A model generated the notes under the pieces. The model saw nothing but the letters and a program-made list of their open reading frames with translations. It was not told where the DNA came from and made no database searches. A program made the translations under genes and the position numbers. From Gammaproteobacteria bacterium (GTDB lineage Bacteria > Pseudomonadota > Gammaproteobacteria > Steroidobacterales > Rariloculaceae): 33,745 nt of DNA. Shown here in pieces: positions 18,924-26,887 of the stretch (its first letter is position 1; each line of letters begins with the position of its first letter). The stretch spans positions 1 to 33,745 of the forward strand of contig JAQWRR010000033.1 of assembly GCA_029243585.1 (NCBI GenBank), in the 5' to 3' direction.

Positions 18924-18950
18924 TGATCAGGTGATCAGTGTCATTATAAT
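18924..18950 (+). promoter_or_regulatory. Candidate promoter/operator upstream of the Npt-like transporter
   Basis: A perfect -10 hexamer TATAAT lies at 18945-18950, about 45 bases before the transporter start. The expected -35 position has no TTGACA-like hexamer but instead two TGATCA half-sites separated by GG (18924-18929 and 18932-18937). A weak -35 covered by a repeated motif suggests an activator-dependent promoter. The rest of the 269-base divergent gap to oplAH is AT-rich with nothing else I would name. Confidence 0.35.
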
Positions 18951-18995
18951 GCTGAGTTCATGGGGTGCTTATCAGAATAAGGATGGGAGACAGTA

Positions 18996-20357
18996 ATGGC
19001 TAATTGGGTAGCAAGGGCACTTAATTTTAAGCGTGGCGAACTTTCGCTTGCAGTACTCGCAGGCCTTTTCTATTTTTGCGTGCTTTGTGGCTATTTCTTT
19101 TTACGCCCAGTTCGTGAGGCGATGGGAGTGTCTGGCGGAATGGGCCAGCTTCGCTGGTTGTTTGTTGTGACATCCATAGTTGCACTGGTACTTGTATTAG
19201 CTTTTGGTGGTGTTGTAAGCCGGCTTGATCGAAGACGTTTTATTCCTATCGGCTATCTATTCATTATTATTTGTCTAGCAGGATTTTCCACCTTACTCAT
19301 TATTGATGCAGGGTCCGGAGGTGGTTTGATAGGGACAGAAACCGAGAGTAATTTAGCTCGTACAGTAGGTTATACCTTTTATACATGGCTGAGTGTGATA
19401 AACCTTTTTGCAAATAGCCTTTTCTGGGCCTTCATGGTTGACATTTTTAGTGTAGATCAGGGAAAGCGAATGTTTGCCTTCATCGGTATTGGTGGCACGG
19501 TTGGAGCGTTAATTGGTGGGTGGGCTACTAGTTTAATAAGCGCCCTAACAGACTCTATTTATCTGCCTGCCGGTCTAATGTTAATCGGTGCAGCTTTTTT
19601 TGGAATAGCAATAGTTGTAATGCTTATCCTAGACAGGAAGGCCGTAGGTTCTGAGTATTCACAACTCACAATGGACAGTACGGTTATGAGCGTTAGTCAA
19701 GGAGAGAGCATTGGAGGTAATTTTTGGGACGGAGCAACTGCCGTAGCTAAATCACCCTACCTATTAGGAATTGCGGGCTTCATTATTTTAATGGCGATCT
19801 CAAATACGCTTATCTATTTTACTGCAGCTAATATCATTTCAACTAGTACTGATACCTTTAGTCAGCGTGTGGAAGGATTTGCACAATTTGATGCGCTTGC
19901 ACAGGGTGCAACTTTAATAACTCAGATATTTATTACGACTCGACTTATCAAACGACTAGGAGTTGGTTGGACTTTGGCGATACTACCGCTTGTAACAGTT
20001 GCTGGGTTTGCTACCCTCGCTATCTGGCCTATATATGGCGTAATGGCTATATTTCAGGCGCTTCACAGAGCGACACGCTATGCTATTTCTCGCCCTGCAA
20101 GAGAAACTCTTTTTAGCATTGTTCCTGCCGATGAGAAATACAAAGCTAAACCATTGATAGACGTCTTTCTTTATAGGGGAGGTGATGTGGCAGGTGCAGG
20201 CATTCAGGGGGTCCTGAGCGCACTTGGAACCATGACTATTATGGCTGCAGCTACGGTACCGTTTGCTGGTATCTGGTGTGCATTATCACTGGCATTAGGA
20301 CGAGTACAACAACAAAGAAATACTGAAGATGCTGACCAAGCAACTGAAATAAGCTAA
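18996..20357 (+). CDS. Npt1/Npt2-like (MFS-related) nucleotide transporter family protein
   Basis: 453 residues, almost entirely membrane helices (about 11-12). The opening KRGELSLAVLAGLFYFCVLCGYFFLRPVREAMG and the internal LFWAFMVDIFSVDQGKRMFAFIGIGG resemble the bacterial homologues of the ATP/ADP exchangers (COG3202, Tlc/Npt). Those in intracellular parasites import host nucleotides; the free-living homologues have no settled substrate. RPARETLFSIVPADEKYKAKPLIDVFLYRGGD is another segment conserved in that group. A strong GGGAGA precedes the ATG. It stands alone, with neighbours on the other strand. A general MFS transporter is the main alternative. Confidence 0.65.
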   Translation: MANWVARALNFKRGELSLAVLAGLFYFCVLCGYFFLRPVREAMGVSGGMGQLRWLFVVTSIVALVLVLAFGGVVSRLDRRRFIPIGYLFIIICLAGFSTLLIIDAGSGGGLIGTETESNLARTVGYTFYTWLSVINLFANSLFWAFMVDIFSVDQGKRMFAFIGIGGTVGALIGGWATSLISALTDSIYLPAGLMLIGAAFFGIAIVVMLILDRKAVGSEYSQLTMDSTVMSVSQGESIGGNFWDGATAVAKSPYLLGIAGFIILMAISNTLIYFTAANIISTSTDTFSQRVEGFAQFDALAQGATLITQIFITTRLIKRLGVGWTLAILPLVTVAGFATLAIWPIYGVMAIFQALHRATRYAISRPARETLFSIVPADEKYKAKPLIDVFLYRGGDVAGAGIQGVLSALGTMTIMAAATVPFAGIWCALSLALGRVQQQRNTEDADQATEIS

Positions 20358-20431
20358 AGGTATGGTTTTACTGAGTTGGTTTTTGTTTAATTAGGGAAGA
20401 AACTAAAACTTTTTTTTATTAAGACTGCTAT

Positions 20432-20450
20432 CTAAACCAATTAGGTTTAG
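20432..20450. repeat. Stem-loop between the convergent transporter and cysQ genes
   Basis: CTAAACC, loop AATTA, GGTTTAG: a perfect seven-base stem with a five-base loop, 12 bases beyond the cysQ stop. Its position between convergent genes suggests an end-of-transcript hairpin. Neither side has a T run directly after the stem (an A/T-rich run of eight T lies about 14 bases away), so it is not a standard intrinsic terminator. Confidence 0.35.
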
Positions 20451-20462
20451 TAAAAGTTGTTG

Positions 20463-21485
20463 TTAAGCATTAATGTCAGGAATGAGGTCGCTCTCAAGTC
20501 GGGCAATCATACCTTTAACCAATAGTTTGCGTTTTTTTAGACGCTTCAACATGATCTGATCCAAATCTGGATCATTTTTAATACGTGAAATGGCTTGATC
20601 CAGGTCTTGATATGCTACTCGTAATGCTTTGAGTTTTTCGACATTTTTAAAAGCTTCGGTTTCTACTTTTTTGCCACTATTTTTTACAAAAGACTGTAGC
20701 CAATTTAAGTTAGGGTTGCCAAATGCTATGAAGTTAGGGTTCAAAAAATCATTTTTAGTGTTATACCTTAGCGGCTGACCAAACAAATCTATCATGCTTC
20801 CTCCGGCACTTTCGAGGATGGCTTGAGCGGCTGCTGTGTCCCACTCTGATGTTGGACCAAATCTTGGATATAGATCTGCCTGGCCGTCTGCGATATAGCA
20901 AGTTTTTATCGAACTACCTATTTTTTTTAACTGATAATCACCCAGAGTTTTAATATGTTTATCTAAAGCAGCATCTGTATGGCTTCGACTACCAACAATT
21001 CTGATCGGTTGATTTTGAACTAGGGATGTATTTATTTTGATTTTGTCTTGATTTTTATATCGGCGCCAAGCACCAAGTTCTATGGAGCCGCTATATTCAA
21101 TCTGTAAGGCTGGAGCCAGAACCACTCCAAGTGTAGCCCTGTTTCCTTCTACCAATGCAATATTTACTGTAAATTCTCCATTGCGCTTCACGAACTCCTT
21201 TGTTCCATCTAGCGGATCAACTAACCAGTATGATTTCCAGTTTCGTCGATCTCTTACTTCTTTTTCTGGTGATTCTTCGGATAGGACAGGAAGGTGGGGT
21301 TTTAAATTAGTTAGTCCTTCCTGGATGATATGGTGGGAACTCTGGTCAGCCTTTGTCAAAGGTGACCCGTCATTTTTTAATTCAATGGCAAAATCTTTCT
21401 CATAGATTTCCATAATGGATTTACTAGCAGTCCTAGCAATTTCTATTACTTCTTCTAACAAATTATTTTTAAATCTGAAGGTCAT
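20463..21485 (-). CDS. cysQ: CysQ 3'(2'),5'-bisphosphate nucleotidase fused to a C-terminal DUF465 (YdcH-like) domain
   Basis: 340 residues, against about 250-270 for CysQ. The inositol-monophosphatase-fold part (about 1-265) has the metal-binding set: E70 in LSEES, WLVDPLDGTKEF (D90, D93), and SEWDTAAAQA (D216). It hydrolyses PAP to AMP, removing the by-product of sulfate assimilation. After a short linker, residues about 284-335 (LKALRVAYQDLDQAISRI..., LKRLKKRKLLVKGMIARLE) have the two-helix pattern of DUF465, normally a separate protein of about 70 residues. The fusion is continuous in frame. The start ATG lies 40 bases from the divergent yrfG. Confidence 0.88.
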   Translation of the reverse strand: MTFRFKNNLLEEVIEIARTASKSIMEIYEKDFAIELKNDGSPLTKADQSSHHIIQEGLTNLKPHLPVLSEESPEKEVRDRRNWKSYWLVDPLDGTKEFVKRNGEFTVNIALVEGNRATLGVVLAPALQIEYSGSIELGAWRRYKNQDKIKINTSLVQNQPIRIVGSRSHTDAALDKHIKTLGDYQLKKIGSSIKTCYIADGQADLYPRFGPTSEWDTAAAQAILESAGGSMIDLFGQPLRYNTKNDFLNPNFIAFGNPNLNWLQSFVKNSGKKVETEAFKNVEKLKALRVAYQDLDQAISRIKNDPDLDQIMLKRLKKRKLLVKGMIARLESDLIPDINA

Positions 21486-21525
21486 GCATTTCTTGATCTG
21501 CTAGTTCCTATTACTATAGTCATTC

Positions 21526-22218
21526 ATGTTGCAACGGGTCACAAGGATGAAAGATTCTTCTAAGACAATAATTTCTTGGGATCAAGTTGATACAGTACTT
21601 GTAGATATGGATGGAACGCTACTAGATCTTGCGTTTGATAATTTTTTTTGGCGTGAAGTTGTTCCAAAGGAATACGCAAAACAGAATGGGTTAAGCGAGA
21701 ATATTGCAAGAGAAGAGTTAATGTCCCGCTATAAGGCTTTGCAGGGGAGGCTTGAGTGGTATTGCATAGATTACTGGACTGATGATCTCAACCTAGATAT
21801 TCGAGGTTTGAAACATAAATACCAAAGCCGTATTCAATTTCTTCCTGGAGCCATAGAATTTCTTGATTATCTAAGAATTAGTAAGAAACGAGTTATTTTG
21901 GTAACAAACGCGCATCCTGATACTTTTGCGATAAAAGCTCAGAAAACGGGGGTGGATAAGCATGTTGATGCGGTATTTTCCTCTCATGAATTTGAGTTTC
22001 CTAAAGAACATAAAGAGTTTTGGCCTCGTTTTTATGCTTCTCAAAAATTCACGCTACTTAGAACCGTTTTAATCGACGATAGTGCTCCAGTGCTTGAAGC
22101 GGCCAGAGATTTTGGCATTGGTAAAACGATTGCTATTAGCTGCCCTGATTCCAGGTTCGCTTCTCAAGAAGTAGCAGGATTTGTTTCAGTAGAAGGAGTA
22201 GAAAAGTTGATTTTCTAA
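21526..22218 (+). CDS. yrfG: HAD-family GMP/IMP nucleotidase YrfG
   Basis: 230 residues, similar in size to E. coli YrfG (222). It begins with ISWDQVDTVLVDMDGTLLDLAFDNFFW, close to YrfG, with HAD motif I DMDGT (D27, D29). Motif II is VTNAH and motif IV is LIDDSAPVLEAA. LEWYCIDYWTDDL is a YrfG-specific cap segment. The enzyme dephosphorylates purine nucleoside monophosphates. Two starts are possible: ATG 21526 and ATG 21547; the second aligns slightly better with homologues and has AAGG immediately before it, but too close to act well. It ends nine bases from the convergent rhlB. Confidence 0.9.
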   Translation: MLQRVTRMKDSSKTIISWDQVDTVLVDMDGTLLDLAFDNFFWREVVPKEYAKQNGLSENIAREELMSRYKALQGRLEWYCIDYWTDDLNLDIRGLKHKYQSRIQFLPGAIEFLDYLRISKKRVILVTNAHPDTFAIKAQKTGVDKHVDAVFSSHEFEFPKEHKEFWPRFYASQKFTLLRTVLIDDSAPVLEAARDFGIGKTIAISCPDSRFASQEVAGFVSVEGVEKLIF

Positions 22219-22227
22219 TTATTTATA

Positions 22228-23547
22228 TCAGCGCTTTTTTTGGTGTCTTGCCCTTTGAGGTCGCGGCTTATTTCGTGAATTTCCAGATGAAGAGCGTGAT
22301 TGTTTGAAGGGCATTTTCTTTGGTTTATAAGGCGGAGTTTTTACGGGCAAAAGAGAGTCACGATCAATCTGCTCCACCGAAATTTTTCGGCCTATGTATT
22401 TCTCAATATCAGGAAGTGACATGGCATAGTTTTCACAACCGAAACTGATAGCATCTCCTGATGCACCAGCTCGTGCGGTGCGACCAATACGATGCACATA
22501 ATCTTCCGCATCTTGAGGTAGATCATAGTTAAACACATAATTCACGTCTGGAATGTGAAGTCCCCTAGATGCAACATCAGTACCAATAAGAACTGGCAGG
22601 TCACCCGATAAGAATTCCTTGAGCATTCTTATGCGTTTATTTTGAGGTACATCGCCAGATATTGCCTGAGCATGAATTCCATTGTGTTCTAGATAGTTCT
22701 GTAATTTATCTGCTTCACGACGAGTATTAACAAAGATCATTGTTCGATTTGGGTTCCGTTGCCTAAGTAGTGTAATTAGCAAGGGGATTTTTTCTTCATT
22801 TGCAGGAAAATAAATGCTTTGTTGCACACGATCAACGGTCATCTTGTCAGGCTCGATACGAATCAGTTCTGGGTCATTCATATGCTCATAAGCTAGCTCA
22901 AGTACTCTATGTGAAAGCGTCGCCGAGAAAAGCATGTTGAGCCTTAAATCTCTTTCCGGTAACCGTCTTAATACATAGCGGATATCTTTTATGAAGCCTA
23001 AGTCAAACATCCGATCTGCCTCATCAAGAATCATTACTTGAATTCGACGAAAGGAGAACACTCGGTTTTTAAAGTAATCGATGAGTCGTCCAGGCGTTCC
23101 AATCAAAACATCAACACCTTGAACTAATATTTGTTTTTGTTTTTCGTAGTCAGTTCCACCATAGGCAAGCCCAAGTTTAAATGGCAGATGACGTCCAAGT
23201 TGCACAGCATCCGCATGAATCTGTATTGCGAGCTCCCTGGTGGGCGCAAGAATTAAAGCCCTTGGCCCGGGTTGATGCGAATGGATGGGGTCAGAGATGG
23301 CAAGTTTATTGAATAAGGCCACTAAAAAAGCGGCGGTTTTTCCCGTTCCAGTCTGAGCCTGTCCAGCAACGTCACCCCCTGTTAAGGCAATAGGTAAGGT
23401 TTTCTCCTGTATAGGCGTGCATTTGCTGAAACCCGCGTCAGCTATGCCCTGAAGGAGTTTATCAGGGAGTGAAAGAGTGCTAAATCTGAGGTCGCTAAGG
23501 TGATCGTCACGCTTAGTTCCTGAATCATCATTCGTAAAAACTTGCAA
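22228..23547 (-). CDS. rhlB: DEAD-box RNA helicase RhlB
   Basis: 439 residues. Q motif CTPIQ (43-47), Walker A AQTGTGKT (64-71), [21 protein letters not shown], and [10 protein letters not shown] are all present. The tail is basic ([20 protein letters not shown]), typical of RhlB, which binds RNase E in the degradosome. The identity is supported by the divergent trxA-rho pair, a conserved gammaproteobacterial arrangement. The start codon is TTG (MQVFTNDD): an in-frame TGA lies four codons upstream and no ATG/GTG fits. GAGA precedes it at about eight bases. Confidence 0.92.
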   Translation of the reverse strand: MQVFTNDDSGTKRDDHLSDLRFSTLSLPDKLLQGIADAGFSKCTPIQEKTLPIALTGGDVAGQAQTGTGKTAAFLVALFNKLAISDPIHSHQPGPRALILAPTRELAIQIHADAVQLGRHLPFKLGLAYGGTDYEKQKQILVQGVDVLIGTPGRLIDYFKNRVFSFRRIQVMILDEADRMFDLGFIKDIRYVLRRLPERDLRLNMLFSATLSHRVLELAYEHMNDPELIRIEPDKMTVDRVQQSIYFPANEEKIPLLITLLRQRNPNRTMIFVNTRREADKLQNYLEHNGIHAQAISGDVPQNKRIRMLKEFLSGDLPVLIGTDVASRGLHIPDVNYVFNYDLPQDAEDYVHRIGRTARAGASGDAISFGCENYAMSLPDIEKYIGRKISVEQIDRDSLLPVKTPPYKPKKMPFKQSRSSSGNSRNKPRPQRARHQKKR

Positions 23548-23582
23548 ATTATGTTCTCAACGGTCCAAAATACACCTAATAA

Positions 23583-23707
23583 GGCGAGAGCACTCGCCCC
23601 CCCAGATACCCGCTGTATTCCCGCGAACGTCGTAAGGAAGCATTAAGCACCGATATTGTGCCTGACAGGGCAGCCGACGTCACTTCAGTTCAGCCCTTCG
23701 GCTTTTT
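23583..23707 (+). ncRNA. Candidate structured RNA or leader in the rhlB/trxA gap
   Basis: This stretch is clearly richer in G and C than its surroundings and is the least AT-like gap in the window. It contains a perfect six-base-pair hairpin GGCGAG-AGCA-CTCGCC (23583-23598), and a distal six-base complement ACGTCG (23627-23632) with CGACGT (23675-23680) that would enclose about 42 bases. Inside is GCAC-loop-GTGC (23647-23661). It ends in a terminator-like hairpin with T run. It could be a small RNA or part of a trxA leader. One plus-strand frame is also open across it without a good start codon. It matches no RNA family that I recognise. Confidence 0.35.
23692..23707 (+). terminator. Short terminator-like hairpin upstream of trxA
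   Basis: AGCC-CTTC-GGCT followed at once by TTTT (five T in a row counting the stem end). The stem has only four pairs, two or three of them G-C. It would end transcription entering from the left about 67 bases before the trxA start, so it is either the end of a small RNA or an attenuator. Confidence 0.4.
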
Positions 23708-23773
23708 AGTACGGGACCATTCAGCGATAGCTCTGTTGGGAAGAATTATTTTAAGAGTTAGAGGTTTTGATAA

Positions 23774-24103
23774 GTGAGCGATAATATTTTACATACAACT
23801 GATAGTCAGTTTGATGAAGATGTCATTCAGTCTGAATGTCCCGTTTTGTTGGATTTTTGGGCAGAATGGTGTGGTCCGTGCAAGATGATTGCTCCAATGC
23901 TAGATGCTATTGCAGAAGAATATCAGGGCCGTTTGAAGGTGGTAAAAATAAATGTCGATGAAAACCCTCAGACACCTCTTAAGTATAACGTCCGCAGCAT
24001 ACCAACCCTTATCCTTTTAAAAGGAGAATCGGTTGAGGGGCAACAAATTGGTGCTGTCGCTAAGGGGGCATTAGCGTCTTTTATTGATAAGCATATTAGT
24101 TAA
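23774..24103 (+). CDS. trxA: Thioredoxin 1
   Basis: 109 residues, the same length as E. coli TrxA. The active site is WCGPC (C33, C36) and the cis-proline is in RSIPTL. It is the main cytoplasmic thiol-disulfide reductant and would feed electrons to ribonucleotide reductase, PAPS reductase and, across the membrane, the DsbD and CcdA-like proteins found at both ends of this window. The start is GTG with GAGG about nine bases upstream. rho follows after 36 bases. Confidence 0.96.
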   Translation: MSDNILHTTDSQFDEDVIQSECPVLLDFWAEWCGPCKMIAPMLDAIAEEYQGRLKVVKINVDENPQTPLKYNVRSIPTLILLKGESVEGQQIGAVAKGALASFIDKHIS

Positions 24104-24139
24104 AACGTTTAGTATTTTTTATTATTTGGTATTGGATCC

Positions 24140-25570
24140 GTGAGGGGATACTTGGGCAACACATCACGAAACCGTTCAAAGAACAGCCATAGGCAGTCTA
24201 GAGACGGTAATCAGAAAAAAAGACATTCACGCAGGCATAACCGCGAAGAGTTTCCGGATGATGAGGATTTTGATGTCATCTCAGCTGCCGAACTCGAGCT
24301 AACTAAAAATGCCATGAATCTTGCTGAGCTTAAGACCCGTCCAGCATCGGCGCTGGTTGAGCTTGCGCAGTCAATGGGTTTAGAAAGTCTAGCCCGCTCT
24401 CGAAAGCAAGATATTATTTTCTCGATTCTTAAAGCGCATGCTAAAAATGGAGAAAGCATTTTTGGTGAGGGGATTTTAGAGATTCTGCAGGATGGATTCG
24501 GGTTTTTGCGTTCAGCTGATAGTTCTTACTTGGCTGGTCCAGATGATATATATGTTTCCCCTAGTCAAATTCGCCGCTTTAATTTGAGAACTGGCGACAC
24601 TGTTTCAGGCATGATCCGTCCGCCAAAGGATGGTGAGCGTTACTTTGCCATGTTGAAAGTTGGCCAAATAAATCATGACGGCCCAGAGAATGCTAAAAAT
24701 AAGGTTTTGTTTGAGAATCTTACGCCGCTTTTTCCAACTCAGCGGCTAAAATTAGAACAAGGTAATGGCAGCACAGAGGACCTAACAGCGCGTATCATCG
24801 ATATGTGTGCGCCTATTGGTAAAGGCCAAAGAGGCTTGATTGTTTCCCCTCCCAAGGCTGGCAAGACAATGTTATTGCAGAACATAGCGTCTTCGATTGT
24901 TGCCAATCAGCCCGAATGCGACCTCATAGTCTTATTAATTGATGAAAGACCTGAGGAAGTCACAGAGATGGAACGTACTGTCAGAGGTGAGGTAGTTTCG
25001 AGTACTTTTGATGAACCAGCAACCAGGCATGTACAGGTTGCAGAAATGGTTATTGAGAAGGCAAAACGTCTCACAGAACATAAACGCGATGTCGTGATTT
25101 TATTGGATTCAATAACAAGACTAGCTCGTGCGTACAATACAGTTGTCCCATCTTCTGGAAAGGTTTTGACAGGTGGTGTTGATGCAAATGCACTTCAAAG
25201 ACCAAAACGGTTTTTTGGTGCTGCTAGAAATATTGAGGAAGGAGGTAGTCTGACTATTATTGCTACTGCTCTCGTAGATACCGGATCCAAGATGGACGAG
25301 GTGATTTATGAGGAGTTTAAGGGTACTGGCAATATGGAAATCCATCTTGATCGACGTGTTGCCGAGAAAAGAGTTTTTCCTGCGATTAATATTAATCGTT
25401 CAGGTACAAGAAAAGAGGAACTGCTTACAAAACCTGATGAGCTTCAGAAGATCTGGGTGTTGCGGAAGGTTTTACATCCAATGGATGAGTTAGCCGCTAT
25501 AGAGTTTTTGTTAGGTAAGCTTCAGGATACAAAAACTAACGTCGAATTTTTTGAGGCAATGAAGCGCTAG
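24140..25570 (+). CDS. rho: Transcription termination factor Rho with N-terminal extension
   Basis: 476 residues from GTG 24140, against 419 for E. coli Rho. The usual start (MNLAELK) is M59 here, at ATG 24314. The extra 58 residues are basic then acidic ([20 protein letters not shown]) and read as ordinary coding sequence without stops; neither start has a strong Shine-Dalgarno. The rest is standard: cold-shock-type RNA-binding fold ([16 protein letters not shown]), Walker A PPKAGKT (237-243), [14 protein letters not shown], and the R/Q-loop regions. Rho is a hexameric RNA translocase that ends transcription and is essential in most gammaproteobacteria. It overlaps the convergent purD by four bases. 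Confidence 0.93.
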   Translation: MRGYLGNTSRNRSKNSHRQSRDGNQKKRHSRRHNREEFPDDEDFDVISAAELELTKNAMNLAELKTRPASALVELAQSMGLESLARSRKQDIIFSILKAHAKNGESIFGEGILEILQDGFGFLRSADSSYLAGPDDIYVSPSQIRRFNLRTGDTVSGMIRPPKDGERYFAMLKVGQINHDGPENAKNKVLFENLTPLFPTQRLKLEQGNGSTEDLTARIIDMCAPIGKGQRGLIVSPPKAGKTMLLQNIASSIVANQPECDLIVLLIDERPEEVTEMERTVRGEVVSSTFDEPATRHVQVAEMVIEKAKRLTEHKRDVVILLDSITRLARAYNTVVPSSGKVLTGGVDANALQRPKRFFGAARNIEEGGSLTIIATALVDTGSKMDEVIYEEFKGTGNMEIHLDRRVAEKRVFPAININRSGTRKEELLTKPDELQKIWVLRKVLHPMDELAAIEFLLGKLQDTKTNVEFFEAMKR

Positions 25571-26865
25571 TTATCCTTTTGATCTTGTTCACGTTTGATA
25601 GCACGATACCCTATATCGTGCCGATAAAATGCTCCTTCCCAGTCTATTTTTTCGGCAATGTCATAAGCATTAGCAGCAGCTTCTGTGACATTTTTTCCTA
25701 GAGCAACAGCGCAGAGAACCCTCCCTCCGTTTGTAACAATATTTTTTTCATCTAATGTGGTGCCGGCATGGAACACCTTAGAATTCTCACCTAAGATACT
25801 ATCTAATCCAGTAATTGTATCTCCTGTTCTATAACTTTCAGGATAACCATCGCTTGCCATTACAACACCAAGGGATGCCCTTGGATCCCATTCTATTTCT
25901 ATAGACTCTAGGGATCCGTCAAATGCGCTGAGGCACAGGGCAGCAAGGTCTGATCGTAGTCTGATCAAAATCGGTTGTGTTTCCGGATCTCCAAATCTGC
26001 AGTTAAATTCCAATACTTTTGTTTTTCCGTTTGGGTCAATCATAAGTCCAGCATATAGGAACCCCCTATAATTCATGCCATCTGCATGCATGCCCTCAAC
26101 AGTCGGTATAATAATGTCCTGCATAACTTGATCAGATAGTTTTTTAGTCATTACTGGAGCTGGAGAGTAGGCTCCCATACCTCCAGTATTAGGGCCCTGA
26201 TCACCCTCATCACGGGTTTTATGGTCCTGTGAGCTTGCTAAAGGAACGATGCGCGTATCATCTACAATAGCGATAAAACTAGCTTCTTCGCCATAGAGAA
26301 ATTCTTCGATAACTACCTTTGAGCCAGCCTGACCGAAGATTTTTCCTTCCAACATACTTCTGAGGGTATCTTCAGCTTCAGCAAGAGTTTCTGTGATAAT
26401 TACACCTTTGCCAGCTGCTAACCCGTCTGCCTTGATGACGACTGGAAAGGTGCTTGATCGCACATATTCTATAGCCCTATCAAGATCTTCAAAATCTTTG
26501 TAGGTAGCAGTTGGAATATTATGTCTTTCTAGAAATTCTTTTGAAAAAGCTTTTGATCCTTCTAGTTTTGCAGCAGCCGCACGAGGACCAAAACATTTAA
26601 GCCCTGCCGCCTCAAAAAGATCAACTACACCCTCTACGAGAGGTTGTTCAGGGCCAACAATAGTCAAGCCTATATTTTCGGTTTGAGCAAGCTTGAGCAA
26701 GCCATCTAGATCATCAGCCTTGACTGATACATTACGAACCTTTTCTTCTTTTATAGTGCCCGCATTTCCTGGTGCTACTAGAACTTCTGATACCAAAGAA
26801 GACTGTGCAAACTTCCAAGCTAAGGCGTGCTCTCTGCCTCCACCGCCGATTACTAAAATTTTCAT
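25567..26865 (-). CDS. purD: Phosphoribosylamine-glycine ligase
   Basis: 432 residues, full length (E. coli 429). It makes glycinamide ribonucleotide from phosphoribosylamine, glycine and ATP, the second step of purine synthesis. An N-terminal Rossmann-like loop [14 protein letters not shown] is followed by an ATP-grasp domain with [16 protein letters not shown], and later [10 protein letters not shown] and [11 protein letters not shown] for metal and ATP. It follows purH by 22 bases on the same strand, an arrangement like purHD. It ends four bases inside the convergent rho, so there is no room for a terminator between them. Confidence 0.97.
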   Translation of the reverse strand: MKILVIGGGGREHALAWKFAQSSLVSEVLVAPGNAGTIKEEKVRNVSVKADDLDGLLKLAQTENIGLTIVGPEQPLVEGVVDLFEAAGLKCFGPRAAAAKLEGSKAFSKEFLERHNIPTATYKDFEDLDRAIEYVRSSTFPVVIKADGLAAGKGVIITETLAEAEDTLRSMLEGKIFGQAGSKVVIEEFLYGEEASFIAIVDDTRIVPLASSQDHKTRDEGDQGPNTGGMGAYSPAPVMTKKLSDQVMQDIIIPTVEGMHADGMNYRGFLYAGLMIDPNGKTKVLEFNCRFGDPETQPILIRLRSDLAALCLSAFDGSLESIEIEWDPRASLGVVMASDGYPESYRTGDTITGLDSILGENSKVFHAGTTLDEKNIVTNGGRVLCAVALGKNVTEAAANAYDIAEKIDWEGAFYRHDIGYRAIKREQDQKDN

Positions 26866-26887
26866 TGTCTTTTATTTTTCCGTTTTT

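Noticed and set aside
23625-23650. Partial likeness to the signal recognition particle RNA tip (GTCGTAAGGAAGCA compared with GTCCGGAAGGAAGCA)
   Set aside because: The flanks do not pair into the long SRP hairpin: beyond two pairs next to the GTAA loop, the 5' and 3' sides do not match. One C is missing and the tetraloop is changed.
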